In this document: piece by piece, positions 25,226-32,516 of the stretch
Layout of the letters: every line of letters begins with the position of its first letter
How positions within the stretch are numbered: the first letter of the stretch is position 1
Assembly (NCBI RefSeq): GCF_009913235.1
Contig: NZ_CP047897.1
Coordinates: forward strand, 1,817,501 to 1,881,500
Direction: 5' to 3'
Source: Nibribacter ruber
Lineage (GTDB): Bacteria; Bacteroidota; Bacteroidia; Cytophagales; Hymenobacteraceae
Length of the DNA stretch: 64,000 nt
Notes under the pieces: model-generated
Database searches by the model: none
What the model saw: only the letters and a program-made list of their open reading frames with translations
What the model was told of the DNA's origin: nothing
Position numbers and translations under genes: made by a program

Positions 25226-26353
25226 ATGAAGATAGGATTTGACGCCAAGCGTGCCTTTACCAATACCTCGGGTTTGGGCAATTACAGCCGGTTTGTAGTT
25301 TCTGGCATGATGGCCTTCTACCCGAAGGATGAGTATGCCTTGTTCACGCCCAAGCAGAAGGACCTGTTCAAGGGCTTCTTCCCGAAGGTGGCTAAAACCC
25401 AGATCATCCAACCCGACGGCCTTGGGAAACGCGTCTCTTCTTTGTGGCGGACCTTCGGGTTGCGGTCGGCGCTGGTCAAGCACGGCGTGCAGGTGTACCA
25501 CGGGCTCAGCAATGAACTGCCTTACGGTCTGGACACCAACCACACCAAACTGGTGGTCACCATCCATGACTTGATTTTCCTGCGATTCCCGGAGCTGTAC
25601 CCCACCGTTGACCGCTACATTTACAAGAAGAAGTTCAAGGCGGCCTGTGACGCGGCGCACCAGATAGTGGCCATTAGTGTGCAGACGGCCCAGGACCTGC
25701 AGGAATTCTTCGGGGTGCCGCAGGAGAAGATACAGGTCATCTACCAGGACTGCGACCCCGTTTTTCACCTGATTTCTGGAAAAGAGGCCAAAAACGCCGT
25801 CCAGCAGAAATACCAACTGCCTAGTCAGTTTATTCTGTGCGTGGGTACTTTGGAGCGCCGTAAAAACCAGTTGCACCTGCTTAAGGCCTGGCACGCCGCC
25901 GGCGCCCAGATTCCGTTGGCGTTTATTGGCCGCAAGACGGAGTATTACCAGGAGATGGAGGCGTTCATCAGCAAACACAAACTGCAGGATAAGGTGCTGT
26001 TTTTGCCCTACATTCCGTTCCAGGAACTGCCCATCATTTACCAACTGGCCACGCTGTTTGTATATCCTTCTGTGTTTGAGGGCTTCGGGATTCCTATTGT
26101 GGAAGCCTTGAACAGCGGCGTACCTGTGATTACCTCTACCGGCTCCTGTTTTTCAGAAGCAGGTGGTGCCTCTTCTAAGTATGTGTCCCCTACAGATGTA
26201 GAAGCACTTTCACAGGCTATTCAAGAGGTGTTGGGCAATACAGACCTACAGAAAGAAATGGTGCAGCACGGCTTGGAGCATGCGCAGACGTTCAGGCCTG
26301 AGGTGACCATTCCGCAACTGCACGGCGTGTATGAGCAGGTGCTTGGTTGTTAA
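25226..26353 (+). CDS. Glycosyltransferase family 4 (GT-B fold)
   Basis: The 375-residue product has the GT4 layout. The N-terminal domain begins MKIGFDAKRAFTNTSGLGNY and contains VHQ-type segments (VVTIHDLIFLRFPELY). The donor half has ILCVGTLERRKNQLHLLKA and the E-x7-E motif in VFEGFGIPIVEALNSGVPV. It probably adds a mannose or glucose unit to a surface polysaccharide from a nucleotide sugar. I chose ATG 25226, which follows a CAATTTTG promoter-like element. Odd feature: codons about 178 to 190 (VFHLISGKEAKN) are encoded by a copy of the interspersed palindrome, in frame and with no stop, between the two domains. Confidence 0.93.
   Translation: MKIGFDAKRAFTNTSGLGNYSRFVVSGMMAFYPKDEYALFTPKQKDLFKGFFPKVAKTQIIQPDGLGKRVSSLWRTFGLRSALVKHGVQVYHGLSNELPYGLDTNHTKLVVTIHDLIFLRFPELYPTVDRYIYKKKFKAACDAAHQIVAISVQTAQDLQEFFGVPQEKIQVIYQDCDPVFHLISGKEAKNAVQQKYQLPSQFILCVGTLERRKNQLHLLKAWHAAGAQIPLAFIGRKTEYYQEMEAFISKHKLQDKVLFLPYIPFQELPIIYQLATLFVYPSVFEGFGIPIVEALNSGVPVITSTGSCFSEAGGASSKYVSPTDVEALSQAIQEVLGNTDLQKEMVQHGLEHAQTFRPEVTIPQLHGVYEQVLGC
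25759..25796. repeat. 38-bp interspersed palindrome, copy 11, inside a coding sequence
   Basis: CGTTTTTCACCTGATTTCTG then GAAAAGAGGCCAAAAACG differs from the consensus at four of 38 positions. It lies wholly within the GT4 gene and is read in frame as VFHLISGKEAKN, at the linker between the GT-B domains. Confidence 0.88.
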
Positions 26354-26405
26354 TTGCTGATTATTGATTACTGTTTTACAAGGAAAAGTTATTCAATACT
26401 TGTCC

Positions 26406-26882
26406 TTAGTACTTTGGCCATGGCTCAGTGGTATCAATTAATTTACTTTCTTTCCAATCCTGCGATTTCCTTAAAATAAATATAAAATCGTACACCTCTT
26501 GTAATTCATCGGGACCACTTGGCCCATAGTCGATTATTGCCTTTACCTGACCATCCTTTAGTTTAACATTTAAATGATACGTTGGGTGGTCTGTGGACTC
26601 TATCTCATATTCATTATTTAAAGAAAGGATATCAGCCTTATTTACAAGAATAAACAAACTGTCCAATTGAGGTTTTTTTACTACCGTCTCATACTGTCCT
26701 TTTACATCATTATACAGTATGGCATTATAGGTTGCGGTTCCATCCCTTTTGATGTCCATTGTAAAAACAGGGCATGACCCGAAACAAATACTTGCCCCAA
26801 ACTTAATCTGCTCCGGTTCTACAGAAGATTTACAACCAGAAAGCGGGAGGAACAGCAGTAAGAAGCAGAAAGTGTTTTTCAT
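26406..26882 (-). CDS. DUF6438-like lipoprotein
   Basis: The 158-residue product has a lipoprotein signal, MKNTFCFLLLFLPLSGC, with Cys17 as lipidation site; ATG 26882 was chosen for this reason. The next segment IKFGASICFGSCPVFTMDIK contains the Cys-Phe-Gly-x-Cys-Pro pattern typical of the DUF6438 family, followed by GTATYNA and a long helix-strand region ending VYDFIFILRKSQ. The family has no known function. It lies 60 bases downstream of the GNAT gene on the same strand and ends near the convergent GT4 gene. Base composition is richer in A and T than its neighbours, which suggests it may have been acquired. Confidence 0.75.
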   Translation of the reverse strand: MKNTFCFLLLFLPLSGCKSSVEPEQIKFGASICFGSCPVFTMDIKRDGTATYNAILYNDVKGQYETVVKKPQLDSLFILVNKADILSLNNEYEIESTDHPTYHLNVKLKDGQVKAIIDYGPSGPDELQEVYDFIFILRKSQDWKESKLIDTTEPWPKY

Positions 26883-26941
26883 AGTATAATAAAGACGCTT
26901 AAATCCTTCATTTTCCATAACCTGTTCGTCAATTAGCCAAG

Positions 26942-27400
26942 CTACTTCTTCAACCCCATATGCAATAAAGGAAACGGCTTGCCCATGCCATCTAGTTCTG
27001 AGCGACTTTCAACTACAAACCCGTTGTGCAGGTAAAAGCCCACGGCTTTGTCGTTTTGCTCGTTCACGTCTACTTCGGTGGCGTTCAATTCTGAAATGGC
27101 GTAGCGGAGCAGTTGTTTGCCAATGCCTTTTCCCCTGGCATCTGGGTGCAGAAACAACATTTCTACCTTCCCGTCGGCTATACCCACGAAGCCTAAGATT
27201 TTGCTATTCTCCCGCACACAGCGTACTTCCAACTGCGCTAGAAACTCGTTTAGGATAAGCGGCTTGAAGAACTGGATGTCCTTTTCTTCCAGAAAATGAT
27301 GGGTGGCGCGCACAGAGGCTTCCCAGACGGCAGTAAGTTCTTGATAGTCAGAAGGTGAGATAGTGTCTATTGGGGGTACGTTGGGGTTCAGGAGATGCAT
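26942..27400 (-). CDS. GNAT family N-acetyltransferase
   Basis: The 152-residue product is a single GNAT domain. The acetyl-CoA-binding motif A is MLFLHPDARGKGIGKQLLRY (R/Q-x-x-G-x-G/A seen as RGKGIG), and motif B is VNEQNDKAVGFYLHNGF. The N-terminal part (DYQELTAVWEASVRATHHFL) resembles the YjaB/ElaA-type group in which the first helix carries WExSVRATH. The substrate is unknown; related enzymes acetylate small amines or antibiotics. It is followed on the same strand by the DUF6438-like lipoprotein and preceded by the STAS-like gene. Complete length, no oddities. Confidence 0.9.
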   Translation of the reverse strand: MHLLNPNVPPIDTISPSDYQELTAVWEASVRATHHFLEEKDIQFFKPLILNEFLAQLEVRCVRENSKILGFVGIADGKVEMLFLHPDARGKGIGKQLLRYAISELNATEVDVNEQNDKAVGFYLHNGFVVESRSELDGMGKPFPLLHMGLKK

Positions 27401-27481
27401 GGGTCATTAACAGGTATTTTTCCTAATGTACATGTATCTGCCAAAACCACATATGAAGTTCTAATCAAAGCACCAGAGAAA

Positions 27482-27880
27482 TCAGGCACTCAGCCAGGCC
27501 AGGGCGTCAGATTTAGAAGGGAAGAGCCGGGATTCTAAGGGGAGGCTGAAAGTGGTTTGCAAGTAGGCGAAGATCTGCAGGAGGTTGTTGTCCCAGTGGA
27601 AGTCGGGGGATTCAAGCAGGGCGATGCGTTTTAGGGCGGTATGCGGCGCTATCTTTATCCCAAAGTTCATGACCGATTCAGACACTGTTCCTCCTTTCGG
27701 CTGGCCAGAGTCCAAAATCACATCTTCTATGTTCTTCTCCCTGATGGTTATGAAAAGCAAGACAAAAGACCTGAAAAACTCAGGCGAATTAACGCTTTCT
27801 AAATTGGGCCAACTAGCAATAAGTCTATTCCCTTCTATCTCCATCAGCATGACACCCGCCAATGCTCCCATAGCTACCAA
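27482..27880 (-). CDS. STAS/SpoIIAA-like protein
   Basis: The 132-residue product has alternating strands and helices like the protein at 19896-20309: EGNRLIASWPNLESVNSPEF, then EDVILDSGQPKGG, then ALKRIALLESPDF and a C-terminal helix SKSDALAWLSA. The shared LKRIAxLxSP strand and the final W-L helix support distant relation. No signal peptide or membrane helix is obvious, although the first residues MVAMGALAGVMLME are hydrophobic and the true start could be further in. It has no visible regulatory partner. It may be an anti-anti-sigma-like or small-ligand-binding STAS protein; this is an inference. Confidence 0.6.
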   Translation of the reverse strand: MVAMGALAGVMLMEIEGNRLIASWPNLESVNSPEFFRSFVLLFITIREKNIEDVILDSGQPKGGTVSESVMNFGIKIAPHTALKRIALLESPDFHWDNNLLQIFAYLQTTFSLPLESRLFPSKSDALAWLSA

Positions 27881-28079
27881 CTGCCTAAAAGGCCATTTTA
27901 TATTCAGTCACAAAATTAATGTATGTACCTAAGTACAGCAAAAATTTCTTTGGGCAGTCCATAAATTTAGCTGAGGCAGAGGTGAGACTTTTTCACCTAA
28001 ACACCAAAAGATGTAACTAAAGCTAGACCTTTGACAAGATGATGTCTTTAAAAACGGGGGCTTGGAAATTTTCAACTTT

Positions 28080-28272
28080 TTAGATGACACTCAGGTTACC
28101 TTCGGTTTCCAGGAGTACAGCGCCCACTTCTTGCAAAGTGCCAATCCCTTGGCTGCGCAAAACTCGCCATAATCTAGGCCTTCGTGATTCTTTCTCTACG
28201 CATTGGCCCAGGCAACAGCTCTCCATGAGCCACCAACAAGAAAGGTTTCGCTTTTACCAAATCACTGATCCA
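28080..28272 (-). pseudogene. DUF421 (YetF-like) C-terminal remnant with stop and frameshift
   Basis: On the minus strand, right after the DUF2254 stop, the frame reads KAKPFLLVAHGELLPGPM then RRERITKA, an in-frame TAG, then IMAS. Removing one T after the AGT codon restores SLRSQGIGTLQEVGAVLLET and the end EGNLSVI before a stop at 28080. This is the typical C-terminal YetF/DUF421 sequence with the arrangement RRERI..IMASLRxQGI. Only about the last 60 residues remain; the membrane part is missing, so the gene is both truncated and broken by two lesions. DUF421 proteins are membrane proteins of poorly known function. Confidence 0.75.
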
Positions 28273-28276
28273 GCCG

Positions 28277-29518
28277 CTACGCTTTCTCCTGCACCTTCTC
28301 CTCTACCCGGTTTAACAGAGAGAGAATACAAGCGTTGTTTTCATGGCCGGCGGTTTGGTCTTGCAGTTGCCGCAACAGCTTCTTCATTTCTAGTTGTAGA
28401 ATCCGGTCGTTCTGGCCATAGTCCCAGATGGGGAGCAGGGTTTCTTCAAAAGTCTCTTCAAAGGTCTTCAGCCGCTGGAATATGCGAGCTTCGCTTTGGT
28501 CATCGGCTATGACGGATGCTGCCGGGTGGCTCGCTTTATAGGACAGCAGGTCTAGCAGCACCTGCAAGCTGAGCACCGCCGTGCCAGGATCGTTGACGCC
28601 GGGGCTCAAGGCTTTCAAGGCTACTTCTACCAGCTGCTTAAACCCATAGTACGCGTCTATCTGAATAGCCTCTCCTCTGTAAAAATCAACCAACAGCCTG
28701 AGATCCTTTTCCTGTTCTTCTGTGATGGGCTGGTGTGCGTGCACCTGCATAAAGGGCACGCCTGCCAACACATAGCTGGCCGCCGGAAAAAGGAAGGACA
28801 CCTGCCACCCATGACGGGCGCACAAGTTTACCAACGCCTTCTGATTGAACCCTTGAAAATAGCCTGAGGCTTCTGCCTTTACGTCATGGACGGGCATGAG
28901 GGAGGGAACAGCTCGGGGGAATGCCTTTCCTGCTGCAGGCCGGTTTTCCTCTAACTTTTGCATAGTCTGCTTATGGATGCGGTCAATGATGACATCATAC
29001 TTGACCGACTGCGTGATGTAATGCAGAAAATAGATAAACAGAAAGATGTCTGCCACCGTCAGGAAAATTAGCAGGTACACGCTCAGCGCCGGCACCAGCA
29101 CGCCAGAGTCAATGTCCCGGATAGTGCTCAGCAAAAACAACGCGTAGACGATGGTACCAATGTAAAAGCCCAGCACCCACTGCTGAAACCGGTTGCCAAT
29201 CATGCTGTCCAGCACGCGGTTGCTCATGTTGGAGGCCGCCTGGTTGAGCAGAATCATCACCATGGAGAAGCTGAACACCGTGAGCGACAGAATACCGGCC
29301 GCAATGGTGGCCGTAATGGTACGGGCGGTGCTAGCGTCCTTTAGGGTAAGAAAATCCCAGCGGCTTTTCAAAGATTTTCCGTACTCAGAGAAGTCAATGT
29401 TGAGCATGAGGTAAGAGATGAGCAAAAACGCCAACGCAATCACCGCCGGGTAAAAAGCTATGCTGGACACTAGCCGGGTGTAAAAGCGGCGGGCGTACGT
29501 GCGTAATCGTTCCTTCAT
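28277..29518 (-). CDS. DUF2254 family membrane protein
   Basis: The 413-residue product has four N-terminal membrane helices (from FYPAVIALAFLLISYLMLNI to about residue 160) and a large cytoplasmic C-terminal part. The hallmark sequences TARTITATIAAGILSLTVFS, FSMVMILLNQAASNMSNRVL and the later SPGVNDPGTAV motif identify DUF2254. The family has no established function; the SPGVNDPGTA loop is its most conserved part. It is transcribed on the minus strand and is followed at once by a truncated DUF421 remnant, which suggests a deletion that joined the two. A palindrome copy lies 60 bases upstream of the start, in the shared region with the M16 peptidase. Confidence 0.92.
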   Translation of the reverse strand: MKERLRTYARRFYTRLVSSIAFYPAVIALAFLLISYLMLNIDFSEYGKSLKSRWDFLTLKDASTARTITATIAAGILSLTVFSFSMVMILLNQAASNMSNRVLDSMIGNRFQQWVLGFYIGTIVYALFLLSTIRDIDSGVLVPALSVYLLIFLTVADIFLFIYFLHYITQSVKYDVIIDRIHKQTMQKLEENRPAAGKAFPRAVPSLMPVHDVKAEASGYFQGFNQKALVNLCARHGWQVSFLFPAASYVLAGVPFMQVHAHQPITEEQEKDLRLLVDFYRGEAIQIDAYYGFKQLVEVALKALSPGVNDPGTAVLSLQVLLDLLSYKASHPAASVIADDQSEARIFQRLKTFEETFEETLLPIWDYGQNDRILQLEMKKLLRQLQDQTAGHENNACILSLLNRVEEKVQEKA

Positions 29519-29577
29519 AGGTCTTTATATACGGGTAAAGATGACTGGGTTCAAGAAAGGCAACTTGTCATTCCTCT

Positions 29578-29615
29578 CGTTTTTGGCCTGTTTCCCAGAA
29601 AACACGCCAAAAACG
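29578..29615. repeat. 38-bp interspersed palindrome, copy 12
   Basis: CGTTTTTGGCCTGTTTCCCA faces GAAAACACGCCAAAAACG. It sits in the divergent DUF2254/M16 region. Confidence 0.92.
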
Positions 29616-29697
29616 CCTGCTCTCAAACATTACTACACAGATATTGCTGTGCCATTTTCAAATTTCCAAATCTTCTCATTTTCACATCTTTCCTCCG

Positions 29698-29705
29698 TAC
29701 CTTTG
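29698..29705 (+). promoter_or_regulatory. -7 promoter element of the M16 peptidase gene
   Basis: TACCTTTG matches TAnnTTTG, 64 bases before the TTG start at 29770. Confidence 0.6.
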
Positions 29706-29769
29706 CAGGCTACTTGCCGAGGTTTAGAAACAAACCATTGGCAGGCAGGTTTATCCTTGATAAAACAGA

Positions 29770-31017
29770 TTGACTTTGACCAAGCTACCTGATTACCATA
29801 TTCATACCTTACCCAACGGCATACGCGTGTTGCACAAGCAGGTGCCGCATACCAAGATTGCCCACTGTGGCTTTATGATGGACATCGGTTCCCGTGACGA
29901 GCTGCCCCATGAACTGGGACTGGCGCATTTCTGGGAACACATGGCCTTTAAAGGCACCCAAAAACGGAAGTCGTTCCATATCCTTAACCGCCTGGAGAGC
30001 GTGGGCGGCGAACTGAACGCCTACACCACCAAAGAGAAGATCAGCTTCTACGCCTCGGTGCTGGAGAACCACTTTGAGAAGGCCTTTGAACTGCTCACAG
30101 ACATCACGTTTAACTCTACTTTTCCGGGCAAGGAGATTGAGAAAGAGCGCGGCGTGATTCTGGAGGAGATGGCCATGTACCTGGACACCCCTGAAGACGC
30201 CATCATTGACGAGTTTGACTCTGTGGTATTCAAAGACCACTCGCTAGGCAACAATATTCTAGGCACAAGAGAAAGCGTGAGCGGTTTCCAGCGCGAAGAC
30301 TTCCAGGCCTTCATCAAACGCAACCTGAGCACCGATAAACTGGTGTTCTGCTCGGTGAGTAACTGGCCGTTTGAGAAGGTCCTGAAACTGGCCAACAAAT
30401 ACTTAGGCGACATCCCTACCCAGACCAGAAACCGCGAGCGCACACCGTTTACCGGCTATCAGGCCCAGACGCTGGTTTCTGAAAAGCCTATCCAGCAGGC
30501 GCACTGCATCATCGGTTGTCCGGCTTACTCCTTACTGGACCCGCGCCGCCTGACCTTCTTCACGCTGGTGAACATTCTGGGCGGTCCCGGCATGAACTCC
30601 CGCCTGAACATGGGCGTGCGCGAAAAATACGGCCTGGTCTACTCCATTGACGCCAACTACTCTACCTACGTGGATACCGGCATGTTCGGGATATACTTCG
30701 GGACGGAGAAGAAACAGTTGAAGCGCACCGTTGGCTTAGTTTTGAAAGAGCTGAAACAGTTGCGTGAGAAACCCATGGGCTCTGTACAGTTGCATACGGC
30801 CAAGCAACAATTGATGGGACAGCTGGCCATGGCCGAGGAAAGCAACATGGGCCTCATGATGATGATGGGCAAGAGCATTCTGGACCTGGACACCATTGAG
30901 ACCCTTAACGAAATCTTCGACCAAATCAAGAAGATTGAAGCCAAGGACCTGCTGGACATCGCCAATGACACGTTCCGGGAAGACAACCTGAGCTTCTTGC
31001 AATACATACCTAATTAA
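29770..31017 (+). CDS. M16 family metallopeptidase (processing-peptidase-like)
   Basis: The 415-residue product carries the inverted zinc motif HxxEH as HFWEH in ELGLAHFWEHMAFKGT (near residue 57), with the distal Glu in the segment KERGVILEEMAMY. The C-terminal M16_C half has LGGPGMNSRLNMGVREKYGL and the usual R/Y substrate-binding pair. It lacks a signal peptide, unlike many Bacteroidota M16 proteins, so it is likely cytoplasmic, a single M16 pair of about 45 kDa that would dimerise. The frame upstream is closed by a stop at 29761 and contains no ATG until residue 37, so translation must start at TTG 29770 or TTG 29776. Confidence 0.92.
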   Translation: MTLTKLPDYHIHTLPNGIRVLHKQVPHTKIAHCGFMMDIGSRDELPHELGLAHFWEHMAFKGTQKRKSFHILNRLESVGGELNAYTTKEKISFYASVLENHFEKAFELLTDITFNSTFPGKEIEKERGVILEEMAMYLDTPEDAIIDEFDSVVFKDHSLGNNILGTRESVSGFQREDFQAFIKRNLSTDKLVFCSVSNWPFEKVLKLANKYLGDIPTQTRNRERTPFTGYQAQTLVSEKPIQQAHCIIGCPAYSLLDPRRLTFFTLVNILGGPGMNSRLNMGVREKYGLVYSIDANYSTYVDTGMFGIYFGTEKKQLKRTVGLVLKELKQLREKPMGSVQLHTAKQQLMGQLAMAEESNMGLMMMMGKSILDLDTIETLNEIFDQIKKIEAKDLLDIANDTFREDNLSFLQYIPN

Positions 31018-31066
31018 TTAATAATTAGTAATTAAGAATTAATAGTAAGATCAAGTTATTCAGAAT

Positions 31067-31105
31067 CGTTTTTGGTCTGTTTTCTAGGAAAGAGGCCAAA
31101 AACGG
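31067..31105. repeat. 38-bp interspersed palindrome, copy 13
   Basis: CGTTTTTGGTCTGTTTTCTA faces GGAAAGAGGCCAAAAACGG. It lies 50 bases after the M16 stop. Confidence 0.9.
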
Positions 31106-31168
31106 TATTCTACTATTTATAAGTCTAGCGAATACATAGTATCTTAAGAAGCAAAACATACGGTTTAC

Positions 31169-31253
31169 ATGCTAATACAGGAGGTAAAACGTAAGTTTAG
31201 ACTGCGCACACAGTGTAGATAAGCGTATGTTTACGTTTATCCGGTAGTTGTAG
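31169..31253 (+). repeat. attC-like cassette recombination site E
   Basis: L'' box GGTAAAACGTAA (31183-31194) pairs with L' box TTACGTTTATCC (31231-31242) with two mismatches. An R' box GTTGTAGC follows at 31247 and a weak R''-like GCTAAT precedes at 31171. R' is the exact complement of the R'' box GCTACAAC of site C at the other end of the unit. A similar L' to R' arrangement occurs in site B. Confidence 0.5.
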
Positions 31254-31337
31254 CCAATTTGAAAAAAAAATCTGAATCCATTTAAAATTAGCACAAATAT
31301 CAAACGCCTATCTTTACACGACTCTCATTTTGAAAAT

Positions 31338-31712
31338 GTGGAGCGGAAAGGAAATGATATTGAATTAACGTTTGATTGGGCAAAATTGGAGAATTTCAAT
31401 GAAGGTGGACTGATTTTAGGTAAAACTAAATTGACCATTAAAGGAATTTCAAAAGAAAAATTCAAAGTTTATTTTGACGGAGCAAAATGGAGACCGCTAA
31501 CTGATCCGATTGATTTTGTGAATTCATGCCAAGAAGTAGCCAACACAGAAATTGATGAAGAATTAAAACAAATCCAATTGGACGGAATGTATGATACCGA
31601 GAAAGAAAATTACTGGATAGAATGGTCTTTTAATTATGAAAGCTGTGAACTTGAGTGGAATAGCCATGTGACTTTCACAGAATGGAAAGAAGGGAAATTG
31701 CCAAATGATTAA
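31338..31712 (+). CDS. Hypothetical protein, first gene of the cassette array
   Basis: The minimal product from GTG 31338 has 124 residues, with a DIELTFDWAKLENFNEGG beginning and a Trp-rich end (WIEWSFNYESCELEWNSHVT). There is no signal peptide or membrane helix. The frame stays open upstream to 31263 and the added residues, including RLSLHDSHFENVERKGNDI, look like genuine protein sequence. That stretch contains no ATG, so a non-standard start (ATT 31287 or CTG 31272) is possible. Base composition is strikingly A/T-rich compared with flanking housekeeping genes. Its unit begins with GTTGTAGC and ends with GCTACAAC. Function unknown. Confidence 0.6.
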   Translation: MERKGNDIELTFDWAKLENFNEGGLILGKTKLTIKGISKEKFKVYFDGAKWRPLTDPIDFVNSCQEVANTEIDEELKQIQLDGMYDTEKENYWIEWSFNYESCELEWNSHVTFTEWKEGKLPND

Positions 31713-31723
31713 AATAAAAACTA

Positions 31724-31793
31724 GCTACAACAAAACCTAAACGTCAGCCTTCGGCCGACGGCCTCGTCCGTCGTTTAGCAGAGACGTTGTATG
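31724..31793 (+). repeat. attC-like cassette recombination site C
   Basis: R'' box GCTACAAC, L'' box CTAAACG (31737), GC-rich centre with TTCGGCCGACGGCCTCG, L' box CGTTTAG (31772) and R' box GTTGTATG (31786) form a nested hairpin as in integron attC sites. The centre shares CGGCCGACGGCCTCG with sites A and D. Confidence 0.65.
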
Positions 31794-31804
31794 GCATATG
31801 AAAT

Positions 31805-32293
31805 ATGAATCTAAAATTACTTTTAGTTCTTCTTTTACTTCCACTGGTTGCGTTAGGACAGGCAACAGAAGAGCCAAGCATCAAACAGATATCAAAGAAG
31901 CTATCTGGAAAATGGATAGTAGAAGTTATTGAGCTTGATAGCTTAAAAATGACTCAACGCCCCTATGGCAGAAAAGTCTTAACCGATACATATATAGATG
32001 GTCAGTTAGTCAAAACAGAGTCTAAGGAAGGGTATCACATAATAGAAATGATATTTGATGAATATGGCGACGGAGAGCAGAAAGTAAATTTGAATTTTGT
32101 TCCAAACTCAAAAGTCTTGGAAATAATTGAAGACCAACCACACCTTCGATTAAAAATAAAAAATGGGAATCTGACTTTGTTAAAGACTTACCTAACCAAA
32201 AGTGAAGAAGAAGCCGTTTCAGAGTTAACGAAGACACGCTTAGTATTGCTAAGTAGCTCTGGAGTTAAAAAGACCTTAAAGAAAATAGAATAA
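31805..32293 (+). CDS. Hypothetical secreted protein, second gene of the cassette array
   Basis: The 162-residue product has a clear signal peptide, MNLKLLLVLLLLPLVALGQ, and so should reach the periplasm or beyond. The remainder (KISKKLSGKWIVEVIELDS, YHIIEMIFDEYGDGEQKV, LRLKIKNGNLTLLKTYLT) alternates strands and resembles a small lipocalin-like barrel of the kind that binds ligands or other proteins; I cannot name a family. It starts 12 bases after the R' box of site C and ends 8 bases before site D, so the unit is almost entirely gene plus recombination site. A/T-rich composition like the previous gene. Confidence 0.7.
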   Translation: MNLKLLLVLLLLPLVALGQATEEPSIKQISKKLSGKWIVEVIELDSLKMTQRPYGRKVLTDTYIDGQLVKTESKEGYHIIEMIFDEYGDGEQKVNLNFVPNSKVLEIIEDQPHLRLKIKNGNLTLLKTYLTKSEEEAVSELTKTRLVLLSSSGVKKTLKKIE

Positions 32294-32300
32294 ATAGGCC

Positions 32301-32367
32301 ATTCAACAAGGTATAAACGTCACCTCGGCCGACGGCCTCGCACGCTGTTTACACGAGACCGTTAGCC
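32301..32367 (+). repeat. attC-like cassette recombination site D
   Basis: R'' box ATTCAAC (fits RYYYAAC), L'' box TATAAAC, centre CGGCCGACGGCCTCG, L' box GTTTACA and R' box GTTAGCC. Bases 32326-32366 are identical over 41 positions to the complement of 3860-3900 (site A). Confidence 0.65.
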
Positions 32368-32413
32368 CTTCTATATTAAACAGGTTCATTACAAACAAGT
32401 AAATTTTTCAAAC

Positions 32414-32452
32414 CCTTTTTTGGCCTATTTTCACCAAAACAAGCCAAAAACG
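32414..32452. repeat. 38-bp interspersed palindrome, copy 14
   Basis: CCTTTTTTGGCCTATTTTCA faces CCAAAACAAGCCAAAAACG. It lies between the cassette array and the O-methyltransferase gene. Confidence 0.88.
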
Positions 32453-32516
32453 AACTTCTCTAAATTCTACTTTTCGCCATTCTTAATTTGTAATTCTTAA
32501 TTCGTAATTGACAAAA

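Noticed and set aside
28084-28512. Plus-strand 142-codon frame
   Set aside because: It lies opposite the DUF421 remnant and the DUF2254 3' end, both recognisable on the other strand.
29499-29792. Plus-strand frame reading FLSFLACFPENTPKT
   Set aside because: It is translated from palindrome copy 12. Similar false frames arise at copies 3, 4, 5, 7, 9, 16 and 26.
3858-32367. Reading the cassette sites as ordinary terminators
   Set aside because: They lack T runs after the stems, and the paired R boxes at unit ends are not explained by termination; the idea is kept only as an alternative.
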